Below are positions 17,147 to 26,649 of a stretch of DNA of 64,000 bases, piece by piece. A model generated the notes under the pieces. That model was not told the origin of the DNA, searched no databases, and worked only from the letters and a program-made list of their open reading frames with translations. Positions within the stretch are counted from its first letter, which is position 1. The number at the start of each line of letters is the position of its first letter. Source of the DNA: Flammeovirga sp. SJP92. GTDB lineage: Bacteria > Bacteroidota > Bacteroidia > Cytophagales > Flammeovirgaceae. Made by a program: the position numbers and the translations under genes. The stretch covers positions 124,001-188,000 of the forward strand of contig NZ_LQAQ01000100.1 of assembly GCF_001583495.1 (NCBI RefSeq). The letters are read 5' to 3'.

Positions 17147-18336
17147 TGCGTCTGAAACAATCCTTATTCAGAAAAAAAAGAAAAAAGGAATCCCTTTTCA
17201 AATACATTATGTCCGTGTCACATCTGTGGCTCGGACTTTTATCAAGTGTAGTGGTTTTTGTAGTTTGTTTTTCTGGGGCAATGTATTCCTTCAAAACACA
17301 AATTTCAGAACTGCTCAATTATGAAGTTGTTTTCAATCAAGAAACGAAGCAAACAGATTGGATTCAACCTGATCAAATTAAAACCAATTTTCAGCAGAAA
17401 AGCCAAAACATCACCAACATTATTTACCCCAGTGATTTTTCAAGAAACATTTTGGTAGCTTATCATGATATAGAAGAAGAATTTGACGGACATTATTATA
17501 TACATCCTTCTACAGGTGAAATCATAGGAAGTAGCAGCCGGTCTACAGGAGCTTTTTTTGATTTGATGAAGAGTATTCACAAAAACCTTTTACTAGGTAA
17601 AGTGGGAAATCATCTGGTAGGAATTTCGATTTTGATTTTTGTGATATTGCTGATTTCTGGGTTGGTATTATGGTTTCCAAAAAATAAAAAACAATGGAAG
17701 CAAGGCTTTAAAATTAAATGGTCAGCCAAATGGGCAAGAGTGGTTTATGACCTTCACAACACGTTAGGCTTTTATACATTCTTATTGCTACTTTTTATTT
17801 CTATCACCGGTTTATATGTTTCTTACGCTTGGGTAAAAAGTGCGGTAGTTGTCTCATTAGGAGGGCAACCCGTGTTGAATGCATCCAATGCAGAAGCAAT
17901 GAAAGGTGAACTGTCGAATGTATTTGCATCCTTTTTGGAAGAGTCTATGGATAATCAGGAAGAAAAGAAAAAAGAGGCGAATGTTTCTTTAAATACTCTT
18001 CTGAAAGATGCCAGCCAACGTTTACCTTATAAAGGTATCACCACAATCCAGCTTCCAACAGAGGATAATCCTCTTTATCAAATCACAAAAATCAAACAGG
18101 AGGGTATTTTCTCTGCGGTGGTGCCTGACCATGTGAAATATGGTAAAGATGGTAAATTCAAAAAACTTGTCTTATTTTCTGATCAAAGTATTGCAGACCA
18201 GTTTATGGAAGTTTCTCTTCCACTTCATACCGGCGAAATTTTAGGTTTATCAGGTATTATCCTTTATTTCATTGTAACTATGATAGCCTGTTCTCTTCCA
18301 GTTACAGGTATATTGATTTGGGTGAAAAAACTGTAG
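17146..18336 (+). CDS. PepSY-domain inner-membrane protein, locus A
   Basis: This 396-residue membrane protein has four predicted membrane segments (about 28-48, 157-177, 208-230, 368-390) and a large periplasmic part between the first two. Conserved histidines sit at membrane edges: H26 (HLWLG), H145, H156, H204 (DLHNTLGFY) and H361. PepSY transmembrane proteins beside siderophore receptors (FpvG, FoxB, PiuB type) are thought to reduce or release iron from siderophores, probably with heme or quinone; here this is inferred. The start ATG shares its A with the upstream TAA stop. The gene ends one base from the convergent gene at 18338. Confidence 0.88.
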   Translation: MRLKQSLFRKKRKKESLFKYIMSVSHLWLGLLSSVVVFVVCFSGAMYSFKTQISELLNYEVVFNQETKQTDWIQPDQIKTNFQQKSQNITNIIYPSDFSRNILVAYHDIEEEFDGHYYIHPSTGEIIGSSSRSTGAFFDLMKSIHKNLLLGKVGNHLVGISILIFVILLISGLVLWFPKNKKQWKQGFKIKWSAKWARVVYDLHNTLGFYTFLLLLFISITGLYVSYAWVKSAVVVSLGGQPVLNASNAEAMKGELSNVFASFLEESMDNQEEKKKEANVSLNTLLKDASQRLPYKGITTIQLPTEDNPLYQITKIKQEGIFSAVVPDHVKYGKDGKFKKLVLFSDQSIADQFMEVSLPLHTGEILGLSGIILYFIVTMIACSLPVTGILIWVKKL

Positions 18337-18337
18337 A

Positions 18338-19108
18338 TTACTTTTTAGTACCCAATAAATACAAAATCACCCCAGGACCTGATTTGACTTTGTTGACTTC
18401 CCAATCATACGATTCATGGTTTTCAACTTGTTGGATCAGGTCTTTCATTTCCTCAACAGAGTAGGTCCTGAAAGAAGAAACGATTCCGTCCCATAAGGCA
18501 AACAATGGAACAATAGGACATATATAAGTGAAAAATAATCTTCCAAAAGTAAAAGGTCTTATTAAAGGTGTAGTAAATAATACCGTCAATGGAGAAAACA
18601 GCATTGCAATTACACTTGGAAAACTTCTTTCCTGTGCTTCAAAAATGGCAATAGGTGCTTCTGCTTTTACTGCATTTTCTAAAATCAGTTTTGCATCAGA
18701 AGGTCGAAAATGATGGAATGATAAAAATTGTGTCCTCAAACCTTTCAATGACTCAGGAACATTTCGGGCATCAATTGACTGGTCAATAAATTCAAAATTA
18801 TCAGATTGCTCTTTTGTGCTCTGGAAAGCAGGCAGGTTGGGGTAAAGGTCTGTGATCAATATTTTAAGATCATTTCCTCTTTTCAGTAGTTCTTCATTGA
18901 GCCAAACCAATCCACCTCCTCCGCCGGATCCCAAATCGATAATCTGTTTTGCTTCTGCTTTTGCAAGTCCTTTTTCAATAACAGGAATAATAGGTGCATA
19001 CATTTTTGTTTTGTTGGACAGAAATTGCAGAAAGTCCGTTCCATAGTTTCTCAAAAAGGAAGGAAACCATTTTTGATCTTCAAATTCGAATAAATGTACT
19101 CTTCTCAT
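18338..19108 (-). CDS. Class I SAM-dependent methyltransferase-like protein
   Basis: This 256-residue protein has a Rossmann motif I (IIDLGSGGGGGL, about 56-67), a conserved acidic residue at the end of strand 2 (ILITDLYPN), and FEFIDQSIDARNVP as a motif II-like block. A hydrophobic segment (about 165-205, LFSPLTVLFTTPLIRPF) may dock it to the membrane. The substrate is unknown. It lies between the two Xus-like loci on the opposite strand from locus A, with a one-base gap between stops and no room for a separate terminator. It may be unrelated to iron uptake. Confidence 0.7.
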   Translation of the reverse strand: MRRVHLFEFEDQKWFPSFLRNYGTDFLQFLSNKTKMYAPIIPVIEKGLAKAEAKQIIDLGSGGGGGLVWLNEELLKRGNDLKILITDLYPNLPAFQSTKEQSDNFEFIDQSIDARNVPESLKGLRTQFLSFHHFRPSDAKLILENAVKAEAPIAIFEAQERSFPSVIAMLFSPLTVLFTTPLIRPFTFGRLFFTYICPIVPLFALWDGIVSSFRTYSVEEMKDLIQQVENHESYDWEVNKVKSGPGVILYLLGTKK

Positions 19109-19334
19109 TGGTGTAGTTTAGATAGAATTGGAAATAATGATAAAAAAAGATGAAATTAATTTAAGAAAAAATCTTTGATTCTGAGCTGTTTTGAGGGTTT
19201 TTGATTTTTTTTTTGAAAAAAGATGAAATTTTTTGAGTACAAAAATGAGGTGCCTCCCTTTCTATGAATGACACTGCAATAAAGCAGTTCACCAAAACAA
19301 AAAATCTATTTTAACTCTTAAAATATCTAACGAA

Positions 19335-20336
19335 ATGAAATTAAGAAACATTGGAATCGGAATCGCTCTTTTATCTGTAATGGTTGCTTGTAATGATATG
19401 GACAACGGCTCTACAACGGACGCACAGTTTTCAGCTTTAGAAGAAGCATCTACAGAAGCTTCAGGACTTTCAGTTAACCTTGAAGTGCAAGATTATACAG
19501 ATAATGTAACAGATGATGCAATGGAAAGAGGACTATCGTTGGAAACTTCTTCTAATGCTAGATCAGTAGGCGAAGGAGAAGAAGGAAGACCTAAAAAAGG
19601 AAAAGGTGAGTGTGGTAAGCGTTTCCATCTTAGACATTATGTAGAATGTGCAGATGTTACAAAAACGGAAGAAGGCGATACTAAAACAGTAGTATTTGAC
19701 TTCAGTAATGGAGCATGTGAAAGCAAAGATGGCGAAACAGTATCAGGTAAAGTGACTGAGGTTCACACAAGAGTAGAAGGAGAAGTGAGTCATTCAACAA
19801 CGTTTGAAGATTTCACTGAAAATGGAAGAGTAGTAAACGGTACAACTTCAATGGAAGGTACAATTGTATTTGAAGAAGGTACTGAAGAAAACGACAAGCC
19901 AAAGCCAGTTTCTTCAGATATCTCAAAGTCAGTAAACTTATCTTTATCGTTTGCTGCTACAGATACAACAGAAGCTTACACAGAACAAATTGTTAGAAAT
20001 GTTGATGTAGAAACAATTGATGGTACGAAGACTGTCACAGGTTCATTAACAGTAACAAGTTCTTTAGAGGGTGAAAGCTTTACAACAGAGATTACAGAAC
20101 CATTATCATATGTAAAAGATTGTGGTGGAGATAAGCCAGTATTGGCACCCGTATCAGGTATTGAGGTGATGACAAAAGGTGAATCTACAATTACGGTAAA
20201 CTACGGTGACGGTACTTGTGATTACCTTGTAGAAATCACATTATCAGATGGTACAACAGAAACAGTTGACTTGAAAGAAGCGTACGACGAGTACGGTTTC
20301 AAAGGGGTGAAAAAATTAAAAAGGAGAAAAAAGTAA
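19335..20336 (+). CDS. Unknown acidic lipoprotein with paired cysteines
   Basis: This 333-residue predicted lipoprotein has signal MKLRNIGIGIALLSVMVAC. I do not recognise a family. The mature part is Thr/Glu/Ser-rich and strongly beta-like. It has several Cys in short motifs (GECGKRF, YVECADV, NGACESKDG, KDCGGDKP, DGTCDY) that could form disulfides, and a basic tail (KKLKRRKK). It stands alone between the two Xus-like loci and ends at a strong terminator. Surface location is plausible but unproven. Confidence 0.7.
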   Translation: MKLRNIGIGIALLSVMVACNDMDNGSTTDAQFSALEEASTEASGLSVNLEVQDYTDNVTDDAMERGLSLETSSNARSVGEGEEGRPKKGKGECGKRFHLRHYVECADVTKTEEGDTKTVVFDFSNGACESKDGETVSGKVTEVHTRVEGEVSHSTTFEDFTENGRVVNGTTSMEGTIVFEEGTEENDKPKPVSSDISKSVNLSLSFAATDTTEAYTEQIVRNVDVETIDGTKTVTGSLTVTSSLEGESFTTEITEPLSYVKDCGGDKPVLAPVSGIEVMTKGESTITVNYGDGTCDYLVEITLSDGTTETVDLKEAYDEYGFKGVKKLKRRKK

Positions 20337-20409
20337 GTACAACTTACAATTTTAAATTACAGTAACATAGAATGGTAAAAGTTTCAATCACGAAATTTTT
20401 CACAATTAG

Positions 20410-20440
20410 GGGTACCGCAGTGCGGTATCCTTATTTTTTT
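20410..20440 (+). terminator. Terminator of the acidic lipoprotein gene
   Basis: GGGTACCGCA pairs with TGCGGTATCC (20421-20430) with one G-T wobble, followed by TTATTTTTTT. It lies 74 bases after the stop at 20336. Confidence 0.9.
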
Positions 20441-20456
20441 TGTTCAATTTATAGTC

Positions 20457-20501
20457 AAAAACTGGCTAGGAAATGAATATTGATTCCCTAAACCAGTTTT
20501 T
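20457..20501 (-). terminator. Terminator of locus B
   Basis: AAAACTGG (20458-20465) pairs with CCAGTTTT (20493-20500), with an inner TAGG/CCTA stem. On the minus strand the stem ends in a T-run, right after the PepSY stop at 20519. Confidence 0.85.
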
Positions 20502-20518
20502 ATAAGGGTGTAAATGAG

Positions 20519-21712
20519 TTAGGCTAATACGGCCTTACTTTGCTTATTTTTTCTTTGATTCTTTTTCTTCAATTTATTGATCCAAATAATTAAACCTGTT
20601 ACAGGTAAAGTAGTTGCAATCAAGCAAGAAAGAAAATAAAGTAATTTTGAGAAACCACTGAATACATAACCCAAATGAATTGCTTTGACTAAGCTCATCA
20701 GTTGCTGTCCTAATGTTTTATCTTGGAAAAGTTCAGCTTTCACGATTTCTCCATTTTTGGGATTAAAGTAAAGCTGATCTGTAAATTGTAAACTGAAGAA
20801 AGAAGCCTTATTCGTTTTTCTTAGGGTAACAAAAGGAGATTTTTTCGAAGGTAAGCTTAATGATACATCACCTTTATAATCTAATTTGTTGTTGGCTTTT
20901 GCAAGAATTTCCTCATAAGTCACTGTAGAAGGTCCTTTTAAGGAAGCTTTATCTACTTTCGGTTTTTCTCCACGACTAAATTTTTCTTGCCCGGTTAGCA
21001 TTTTATTCAATCCCGTTCGGTACCAATCAAAAGACCAGAAAGGTCCTGTGATGGCCATCAGTAAAATAAGAATCAAGCTATAAAAACCTAAGACATTGTG
21101 GAGGTCATAATTGATTCTTTTCCAACCGGCATTCTTTTTAAAAGTAAGACCACCTTTAAGCTGTTTCCATTTTTTCGGTAACCAAAGTACAAATCCAGTT
21201 AATGAAATGATGATAAAAATAATGGTTGACCACCCCACAATAGGTCTTCCAATATCCCAACCTAAACCTATATGACGATGTATCATCATCAATGTCATCA
21301 TGCTTTTTTGAGCAGTGGGATTAGGTGAACCTAAAATTTCAGAAGAATATTGATCGACATAATATTGTCCACCAATTCTTCGTCTTCTTTCTTTACTGTC
21401 TTTTGCTTCCTTAATCTCCTCAGGCGTGGCCATATTGATCACATAGGCCTTTTCTTCCTCTGCCGGAATTTTAATAGAAAATACAGTGTGATCTTTAGAT
21501 AATTTTTCTACTAATTGATCCACGCTCTCTTTTTGTCCATCAGTAGATTTTACTGAAGATACATGACGGTCATAAAAAGCTTTGATTTCTGCTTCATAGG
21601 TATAAATAGTCCCTGTAAAACAAACAATCACTAAAACAATACTTGTAGCAATTCCTAACCAAAGGTGTAAATCGGCACAAAGCTGTTTGAAAGAATATTT
21701 ACTTTTCTTCAT
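20519..21712 (-). CDS. PepSY-domain inner-membrane protein, locus B
   Basis: This paralogue of the protein at 17146-18336 has about 397 residues from ATG 21712 (MKKSKYSF). It shares the same layout: membrane segment near the N-terminus (HLWLGIATSIVLVIVCFTG), a periplasmic region with PepSY-type sequence, then three more membrane segments. Matching histidines occur in HLWLG, IHRHIGLG, DLHNVLGFY and AIHLGYVF. The frame is open to 21772, but that start would fall inside a palindromic repeat and give a poor N-terminus, so 21712 is preferred. It is last in the receptor/DUF4374/PepSY operon. Iron-siderophore reduction is inferred from family and context. Confidence 0.87.
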   Translation of the reverse strand: MKKSKYSFKQLCADLHLWLGIATSIVLVIVCFTGTIYTYEAEIKAFYDRHVSSVKSTDGQKESVDQLVEKLSKDHTVFSIKIPAEEEKAYVINMATPEEIKEAKDSKERRRRIGGQYYVDQYSSEILGSPNPTAQKSMMTLMMIHRHIGLGWDIGRPIVGWSTIIFIIISLTGFVLWLPKKWKQLKGGLTFKKNAGWKRINYDLHNVLGFYSLILILLMAITGPFWSFDWYRTGLNKMLTGQEKFSRGEKPKVDKASLKGPSTVTYEEILAKANNKLDYKGDVSLSLPSKKSPFVTLRKTNKASFFSLQFTDQLYFNPKNGEIVKAELFQDKTLGQQLMSLVKAIHLGYVFSGFSKLLYFLSCLIATTLPVTGLIIWINKLKKKNQRKNKQSKAVLA

Positions 21713-21756
21713 TTCATTAATTGGTTTTATACAAACAGGAATCACACTATTCACCA

Positions 21757-21776
21757 GAGATGTTTCAAACATGCTC
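21757..21776. repeat. Intergenic hairpin, AGAGCATGTTT family (copy 2)
   Basis: GAGATGTTT and AAACATGCTC flank a single C, forming an almost perfect stem with one bulged C. It lies between the DUF4374 and PepSY genes of locus B. It resembles the palindromes at 3114-3144 and 44942-44964. Confidence 0.55.
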
Positions 21777-21816
21777 TTAGGTAATTCCTATTGTTTTGGC
21801 TTTCTTCAAAGAGAAT

Positions 21817-23052
21817 TTAGAAGATACCTTCAATTCTGATGTTACCTTCATCTAAAAGAAGACCTTCTTCCACTTCAGACGTTTCAATATCAATGATATA
21901 TACTTTTGGAGTGATGTTCGTATCATTTGGAGCAATAGCCATATAGAACTTACCGTCTCTAGTTTGAGCCGTTTGGTAAGAGAACATATCTGCTTCAGGA
22001 ACATCTACTTTAGTAACAGACTGTGAGTTAAGGTCGATACGAAGAAGCCCCCAGTTGTTAGAATCTCTTGTGTACTCTACAGACATGAAAATAATTCCAT
22101 TACCTACGTGGTACCATTTGTTTGTTCTGATTTCTCCACCTCCAAATGCAGCAGTTACATCAAATGACCAGTCATTGTCATACTGACCATCTTTTAAACG
22201 AGTCATTACTGTAGGGTTACCATCTCTAGCATCATTGGCTTGATAAACATAACCGTTGATCTCTGTCATGTTCAAACCACGGTAACCATTTGTATTACCA
22301 TGCCCTGCTTCAGAACGGATATAGTTAGGGTTCTCTAAAGAAGGATAATCCAATACTAAAGTATGCATACCTGTTAAACCATCCGAGCTATCGTCTACAA
22401 CGTCTCTTCTGCCTACACCATAGTAAATCTTATTTCCCATTACAGTAGGTGCATCAATTCTAAACATATAAGATTGCTCGGCAATATCCCATTCCGTTTG
22501 AGGAACGTCCCAAGTTTCAGCAATATCAGCGATGGAAACTTCCGGAAGTTTCACACTTGTTACATACATAGTACCTTTTTTTGTAATACCTGTACCTGCT
22601 GTATCTTCAATATCTACTGTATTGATGTTGTGAATCAGAATTTTTTCTTCAGAAATTTTCCAAGGACGAACATGAGGGTTACCGCCCATTACAGGAGCAA
22701 TATCCAACTCTCTTACTTGAGTATATTTTCCATCTTTGAAAGACAATTTTTGCAAAAATCCTCCACCGTAATCAAAACTGTATACCCAACCAATATTGTC
22801 TGTAAATATACGAGCAGAACGTACGGGATTTAGGTGATATCCATTGTTGATAAAAGATAGGCTCCCTTCTTCAAGACTTTCAGGTGATGCGATATATACT
22901 TGTGCATCATCATCATCAAAATAAGCCACAACGTGATCTGCTTTTACAGTTTTTTTATCACCATTTTCTGGGTCTGTCACTACATCATCAGTGGTACATG
23001 CAAGCATTGCAGTAGCAATAGCTCCATAAAAAAAGTACTTAAGGTTTTTCAT
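21817..23052 (-). CDS. DUF4374 lipoprotein (XusB-like), locus B
   Basis: This 411-residue lipoprotein is cleaved at MLAC, followed by TTDD. It aligns by eye with the locus A protein: SFINNGYHLNPVRSARI against TFINNGYQMEGVRSARV, and NGYRGLNMTEINGYVYQ against YGYRGTAMFVHEDYVYQ. A propeller-type siderophore-binding fold is expected from the family. It lies 23 bases after the receptor gene, so both are probably co-transcribed. Sequence divergence from locus A suggests a different ligand preference. Confidence 0.86.
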   Translation of the reverse strand: MKNLKYFFYGAIATAMLACTTDDVVTDPENGDKKTVKADHVVAYFDDDDAQVYIASPESLEEGSLSFINNGYHLNPVRSARIFTDNIGWVYSFDYGGGFLQKLSFKDGKYTQVRELDIAPVMGGNPHVRPWKISEEKILIHNINTVDIEDTAGTGITKKGTMYVTSVKLPEVSIADIAETWDVPQTEWDIAEQSYMFRIDAPTVMGNKIYYGVGRRDVVDDSSDGLTGMHTLVLDYPSLENPNYIRSEAGHGNTNGYRGLNMTEINGYVYQANDARDGNPTVMTRLKDGQYDNDWSFDVTAAFGGGEIRTNKWYHVGNGIIFMSVEYTRDSNNWGLLRIDLNSQSVTKVDVPEADMFSYQTAQTRDGKFYMAIAPNDTNITPKVYIIDIETSEVEEGLLLDEGNIRIEGIF

Positions 23053-23075
23053 TTTTAACTTTTTAAGTGAATAGG

Positions 23076-25538
23076 TTAATTAATACGATAAGTCAGCTTG
23101 CCAAAAATAGATCGGCCAGGCTTTTGGACGCCAAAGTTGTCAAATGCCATTTGATTGAAAATATTTTTACAGTCTAAACTGACAGTGGCTCTCTTATTAG
23201 AAAATGTGTAAGACACATTAATATCATTCAATAATTGCGAAGGGATAATAGGCTTATTTTGGTTGCCAATAATGTCCCAGTCAAAGTGGAATTCGTGGAT
23301 ATAATTCAAATACCAACTGATTTGAAGTCGATCTCCAGTAGAGAAAAGAGAATTGAAACCTCTTCCTGCACTAGCACTAAATGTGAGATAAGGCATATTA
23401 GGCTCACGAGACATGTAATGAAGGTTTTTCCTCCCCTCTGAGTTATACTCTTCCATAAATCGGGAATCGAGATAATACCCTTGGACCATAAAATCCCATT
23501 TGTTGTCAATGTTATAATCCAGTTGTAATTCCACTCCTTTAGAAACAACATGTCCAATATTCTCAAACATCGTGTAGCTTTGATCGTTTTGCTCCATGAT
23601 TCTGCTTCGAATTCTGTCATAGGTATTTCTGAAGAAGAAGTTGGAGGTCAACCTTAGATCATTTCTTGTTTGATCAATCAGAGTGAATTGTCCTCCTAAA
23701 TTTACATTGAAACTCTTTTCGGGTTGAAGGTCTATGGATTCGTAAATTTCTCTAGAAGCATTACCAAAAACTTCATTGGTACTGACCAACCTAACAGCTT
23801 GTTCTGCAGAAGCACTGATACGAGCTCTAGGTGAAATTTCAAATGAGGTAGTTGCACCATAGCCCCAGTTTGCATCAGGTCTGACATTAAAAGTAGTATC
23901 TAGAGTGTTGTCTAAATACTCGATTTTTTCTTGTTCCAATCGGTTGTAATAATGCTTTACAAATACCGAATTCTTTAAACGATCATTAAAAAAAGAATTC
24001 TGATAAGTCAGCCCAGTGATTTGTTTGTTGACAATATTGGCCGTATTAAAATCTCTTCTTTCTCTTTCAGCCATAGGATCATCAGAAGATCTATTATACT
24101 GGTTGAAAGAATAATTAAATCCTAATTGATGATTTTCTGCAAGAGCATATGAAGCTGAAATTCTAGCGATAATATTGGTATTCTGATCTTTATTTAAAGT
24201 TGAATTGTTACCTTCTCCTGGAAGAGGAGTAACATTGCCAATGGGAGGAATAACATTTCCATACCAGTCATAACGATTTGTAGTTGTATCTACAGTTGCT
24301 CTTTGGGAAACGGCAAATTGTACATTAGAAGTGATGTTTAACCCTTTAGTAAGAAAATCCCTTTTTTGATAATTCACACTAGGAGCAATGGTCCAGCCAG
24401 TAGAATAACGTTCGCCATAGGGCGTTAACATCCTTGCTCCATGTTGACTTTCATTGTAATCTTCAGAAGCATTGATGGATAAGAAAAGCTGATCCGCCCA
24501 TTTCTTATTCGTCACTCCAACATCTACTTTAGCACCATATGACCTATAGGCATCGTTAAACCTTCTTACTTTTTCTCCAGTTTTGATGACCGATAAAAAG
24601 TCGGGGTTTCTAGATCCATCAGGCAGGAACTCTCTATAATCTTTAATTTTAATATCATCAGACCATACCCAGTAATCATTATCAGAATGATTATAAAATG
24701 CAGATACTCTAACTGTTTTTCCTGATTTATCTCTAAATGAGCCATTGATATCAGCACGATGTGTGTTGAATGAGCCATAAGAATAAGATACATTCATAGA
24801 ACCGCCTTGTTCTTCATTTTTTGAAGCATCTTTTGTGATAATATTAATCGCTCCACCCATAGCATCATTACCTAGTTCAATAGGAACAACACCTTTGTAA
24901 ACATCAATTCGTTCAATCAAAGAAGCAGGTAAACTATTGATAGAATAAGAAGAACCATAAGATTCCATTGGCATTCCGTCAATAAAAATTCTCACGGCAT
25001 CACCAGAAAGTCCGTTGATATTGATTTGTGTCCTAGATCCTAACCCACCATCTCTTCTTACTCTTAAGCCGGCAGTTTGGTCCAAAATTTCGTTGATTTC
25101 AAGAGATTTCATTTGAAGATCCTTCATGTCAATAGAAGCAACAGCAAAACCCGATTTTTCAATTTCTTGTGATTTGCTTTCTCCCTTGACTACAACCTCG
25201 TCAAGGCTGACCAAATCTTCTTCGATTTCAATTTTATAAAAAGATTGAGCTTTTGTATCAATATGCAGTTGCGTTGATTTATACCCAGTGCATGATACAT
25301 TTATCGTCAAATGATTGTGTTTAAAGTTTATGAGTGGAAATTGAAACTTTCCTTCTTCATCTGTTATTGCCCCTTCATTATCAATGCTCACTAATGCGAA
25401 TGGTACTACTTCTCCAGTAGTTTTATTGATTACTTGACCTGAGATGTTTGTTGTTGATTGTCCAAGTAAGTTATTTGTAGTAATTGATAATAGTATTAGC
25501 ATAAAACAGAAAAATGTTCTGTTTATTTTTTTGTCCAT
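23076..25538 (-). CDS. TonB-dependent receptor, Xus-like locus B
   Basis: This 820-residue outer-membrane receptor has a signal peptide, a carboxypeptidase-like beta domain (SGQVINKTTGEVVPFALVSI), a plug and a barrel. The plug is strikingly similar to the locus A receptor: LDQTAGLRVRRDGGLGSRT, INSLPASLIERIDVYKG, DAMGGAINI. It heads the minus-strand operon receptor/DUF4374/PepSY and has a good promoter candidate at 25571-25601. It probably imports an iron-siderophore or heme-like ligand. Confidence 0.9.
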   Translation of the reverse strand: MDKKINRTFFCFMLILLSITTNNLLGQSTTNISGQVINKTTGEVVPFALVSIDNEGAITDEEGKFQFPLINFKHNHLTINVSCTGYKSTQLHIDTKAQSFYKIEIEEDLVSLDEVVVKGESKSQEIEKSGFAVASIDMKDLQMKSLEINEILDQTAGLRVRRDGGLGSRTQININGLSGDAVRIFIDGMPMESYGSSYSINSLPASLIERIDVYKGVVPIELGNDAMGGAINIITKDASKNEEQGGSMNVSYSYGSFNTHRADINGSFRDKSGKTVRVSAFYNHSDNDYWVWSDDIKIKDYREFLPDGSRNPDFLSVIKTGEKVRRFNDAYRSYGAKVDVGVTNKKWADQLFLSINASEDYNESQHGARMLTPYGERYSTGWTIAPSVNYQKRDFLTKGLNITSNVQFAVSQRATVDTTTNRYDWYGNVIPPIGNVTPLPGEGNNSTLNKDQNTNIIARISASYALAENHQLGFNYSFNQYNRSSDDPMAERERRDFNTANIVNKQITGLTYQNSFFNDRLKNSVFVKHYYNRLEQEKIEYLDNTLDTTFNVRPDANWGYGATTSFEISPRARISASAEQAVRLVSTNEVFGNASREIYESIDLQPEKSFNVNLGGQFTLIDQTRNDLRLTSNFFFRNTYDRIRSRIMEQNDQSYTMFENIGHVVSKGVELQLDYNIDNKWDFMVQGYYLDSRFMEEYNSEGRKNLHYMSREPNMPYLTFSASAGRGFNSLFSTGDRLQISWYLNYIHEFHFDWDIIGNQNKPIIPSQLLNDINVSYTFSNKRATVSLDCKNIFNQMAFDNFGVQKPGRSIFGKLTYRIN

Positions 25539-25570
25539 TTTTATTTAGACTGGTTTTAAATTAGCTGTCA

Positions 25571-25601
25571 CAAATGTATAATTATCATGTTATTTCACCA
25601 A
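25571..25601 (-). promoter_or_regulatory. Bacteroidota-type promoter of locus B
   Basis: On the minus strand, TTGG (25601-25598) is followed by a 19-base spacer and TACATTTG (25578-25571). This matches the -33/-7 TAnnTTTG pattern, about 33 bases before the receptor ATG at 25538. Confidence 0.5.
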
Positions 25602-25687
25602 TCTCAAACCTTCTTTTTCTGTGAATAATTATAAATGAATAGGAATGTATGAATAAGAAGTAGTTAGTATATAGTTAATTATTAAAC

Positions 25688-25716
25688 AAAAAAGCACTCC
25701 CATATTGAGAATGCTT
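25688..25716 (-). terminator. Terminator of the PH-like membrane protein gene
   Basis: AAGCACTC (25692-25699) pairs imperfectly with GAGAATGCTT (25707-25716). On the minus strand the hairpin is followed by T6, 52 bases after the stop at 25768. Confidence 0.65.
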
Positions 25717-25767
25717 AATATTTTAACTTTTGATGATGCTTTTATTTTATCTATTTCTGAAATAACA

Positions 25768-26649
25768 TTAAAAATCTTGATTGATAAAAGACGTTTTTCT
25801 TGCTTCCAATTTCTTATACTGAGCAATCAAATCTTCAAGTTCTTTCATAGAAACAGGTAAATATGAAATGTCTAATCTTTCCTCAAAATCCTTAGTGAAA
25901 AGGTGAAGCATAGGAACATATTTAGAACTATTTCCGGTCTTGATTCTTGTTTCTTCTATTTCAATACGTTTTACATCTTTCCATAAATGAAATCTATTTT
26001 TTCTGATCTGAATACCTTGTTCATTGATTCTTAATTTGATGGAAGAATCGAAAACATTCCAAAGTACTTTGATAAAGAAGAATATGGCAAGAATAGCAAC
26101 TATAGGAATAAGATTTTTAAAATTGTCACTAAAATCTTTAAATTCTTTTGAGATACCTAGATAAAGAAAAATGATAAATAAGACTGCAGGAATTGTAAAT
26201 GCTAATGTAGATTTTTCAATGAGTTTTCCTTTATCATTATAGAAGATGGTTTCCTTAAAGATTGGATTACTTTCCACACTACTTTGATTGCTTTCTTTAG
26301 CCTGATCGTAATACTTTTTAATCAATTCTTTCTCTTTTGAATTGGCATATAAAAAGTCAGTGTTGTATTGGAGGATGATTTTTGCCTCAACGGCTAATTT
26401 TAATAATTCCTTTTTATTCTTTTCATCTTTAAAAGCCCATAAAAACCACTTGAGTTTATGTAATGGATAAATCACTAAGGCATATCCTCCTATCAAAGCT
26501 ATTATGGTGATTAAAATCCCATAAGGTCCTTTCAAGACAGATGTATAACTTAACTGGAGAAGGATGATTGTAAAAGTGAAAAGAATCATTCCTGTTAGAA
26601 TCAGCTTATGTTGTCTTTTCCATTTTTTGATTTTGTCATTAGGTTGCAT
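25768..26649 (-). CDS. Hypothetical membrane protein with PH-like C-terminal domain
   Basis: This 293-residue protein has two membrane segments near the N-terminus (about 15-33 and 42-62) and two more around 150-190. It ends in a cytoplasmic region (IKLRINEQGIQIRKNRFHLWKDVKRIEIEE) that resembles bacterial PH-like domains. I know no specific function. It is alone between locus B and leucine dehydrogenase, with its own terminator at 25688-25716. Confidence 0.65.
   Translation of the reverse strand: MQPNDKIKKWKRQHKLILTGMILFTFTIILLQLSYTSVLKGPYGILITIIALIGGYALVIYPLHKLKWFLWAFKDEKNKKELLKLAVEAKIILQYNTDFLYANSKEKELIKKYYDQAKESNQSSVESNPIFKETIFYNDKGKLIEKSTLAFTIPAVLFIIFLYLGISKEFKDFSDNFKNLIPIVAILAIFFFIKVLWNVFDSSIKLRINEQGIQIRKNRFHLWKDVKRIEIEETRIKTGNSSKYVPMLHLFTKDFEERLDISYLPVSMKELEDLIAQYKKLEARKTSFINQDF

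Noticed and set aside
21713-21772. Upstream extension of the locus B PepSY protein to 21772
   Set aside because: The start would fall within a palindromic repeat and place 20 unrelated residues before the conserved N-terminus; ATG 21712 fits the paralogue.
25629-25826. Minus-strand open frame of 65 codons after the membrane protein gene
   Set aside because: It overlaps the 3' end of the gene at 25768 in another frame, crosses its terminator and has no recognisable features.
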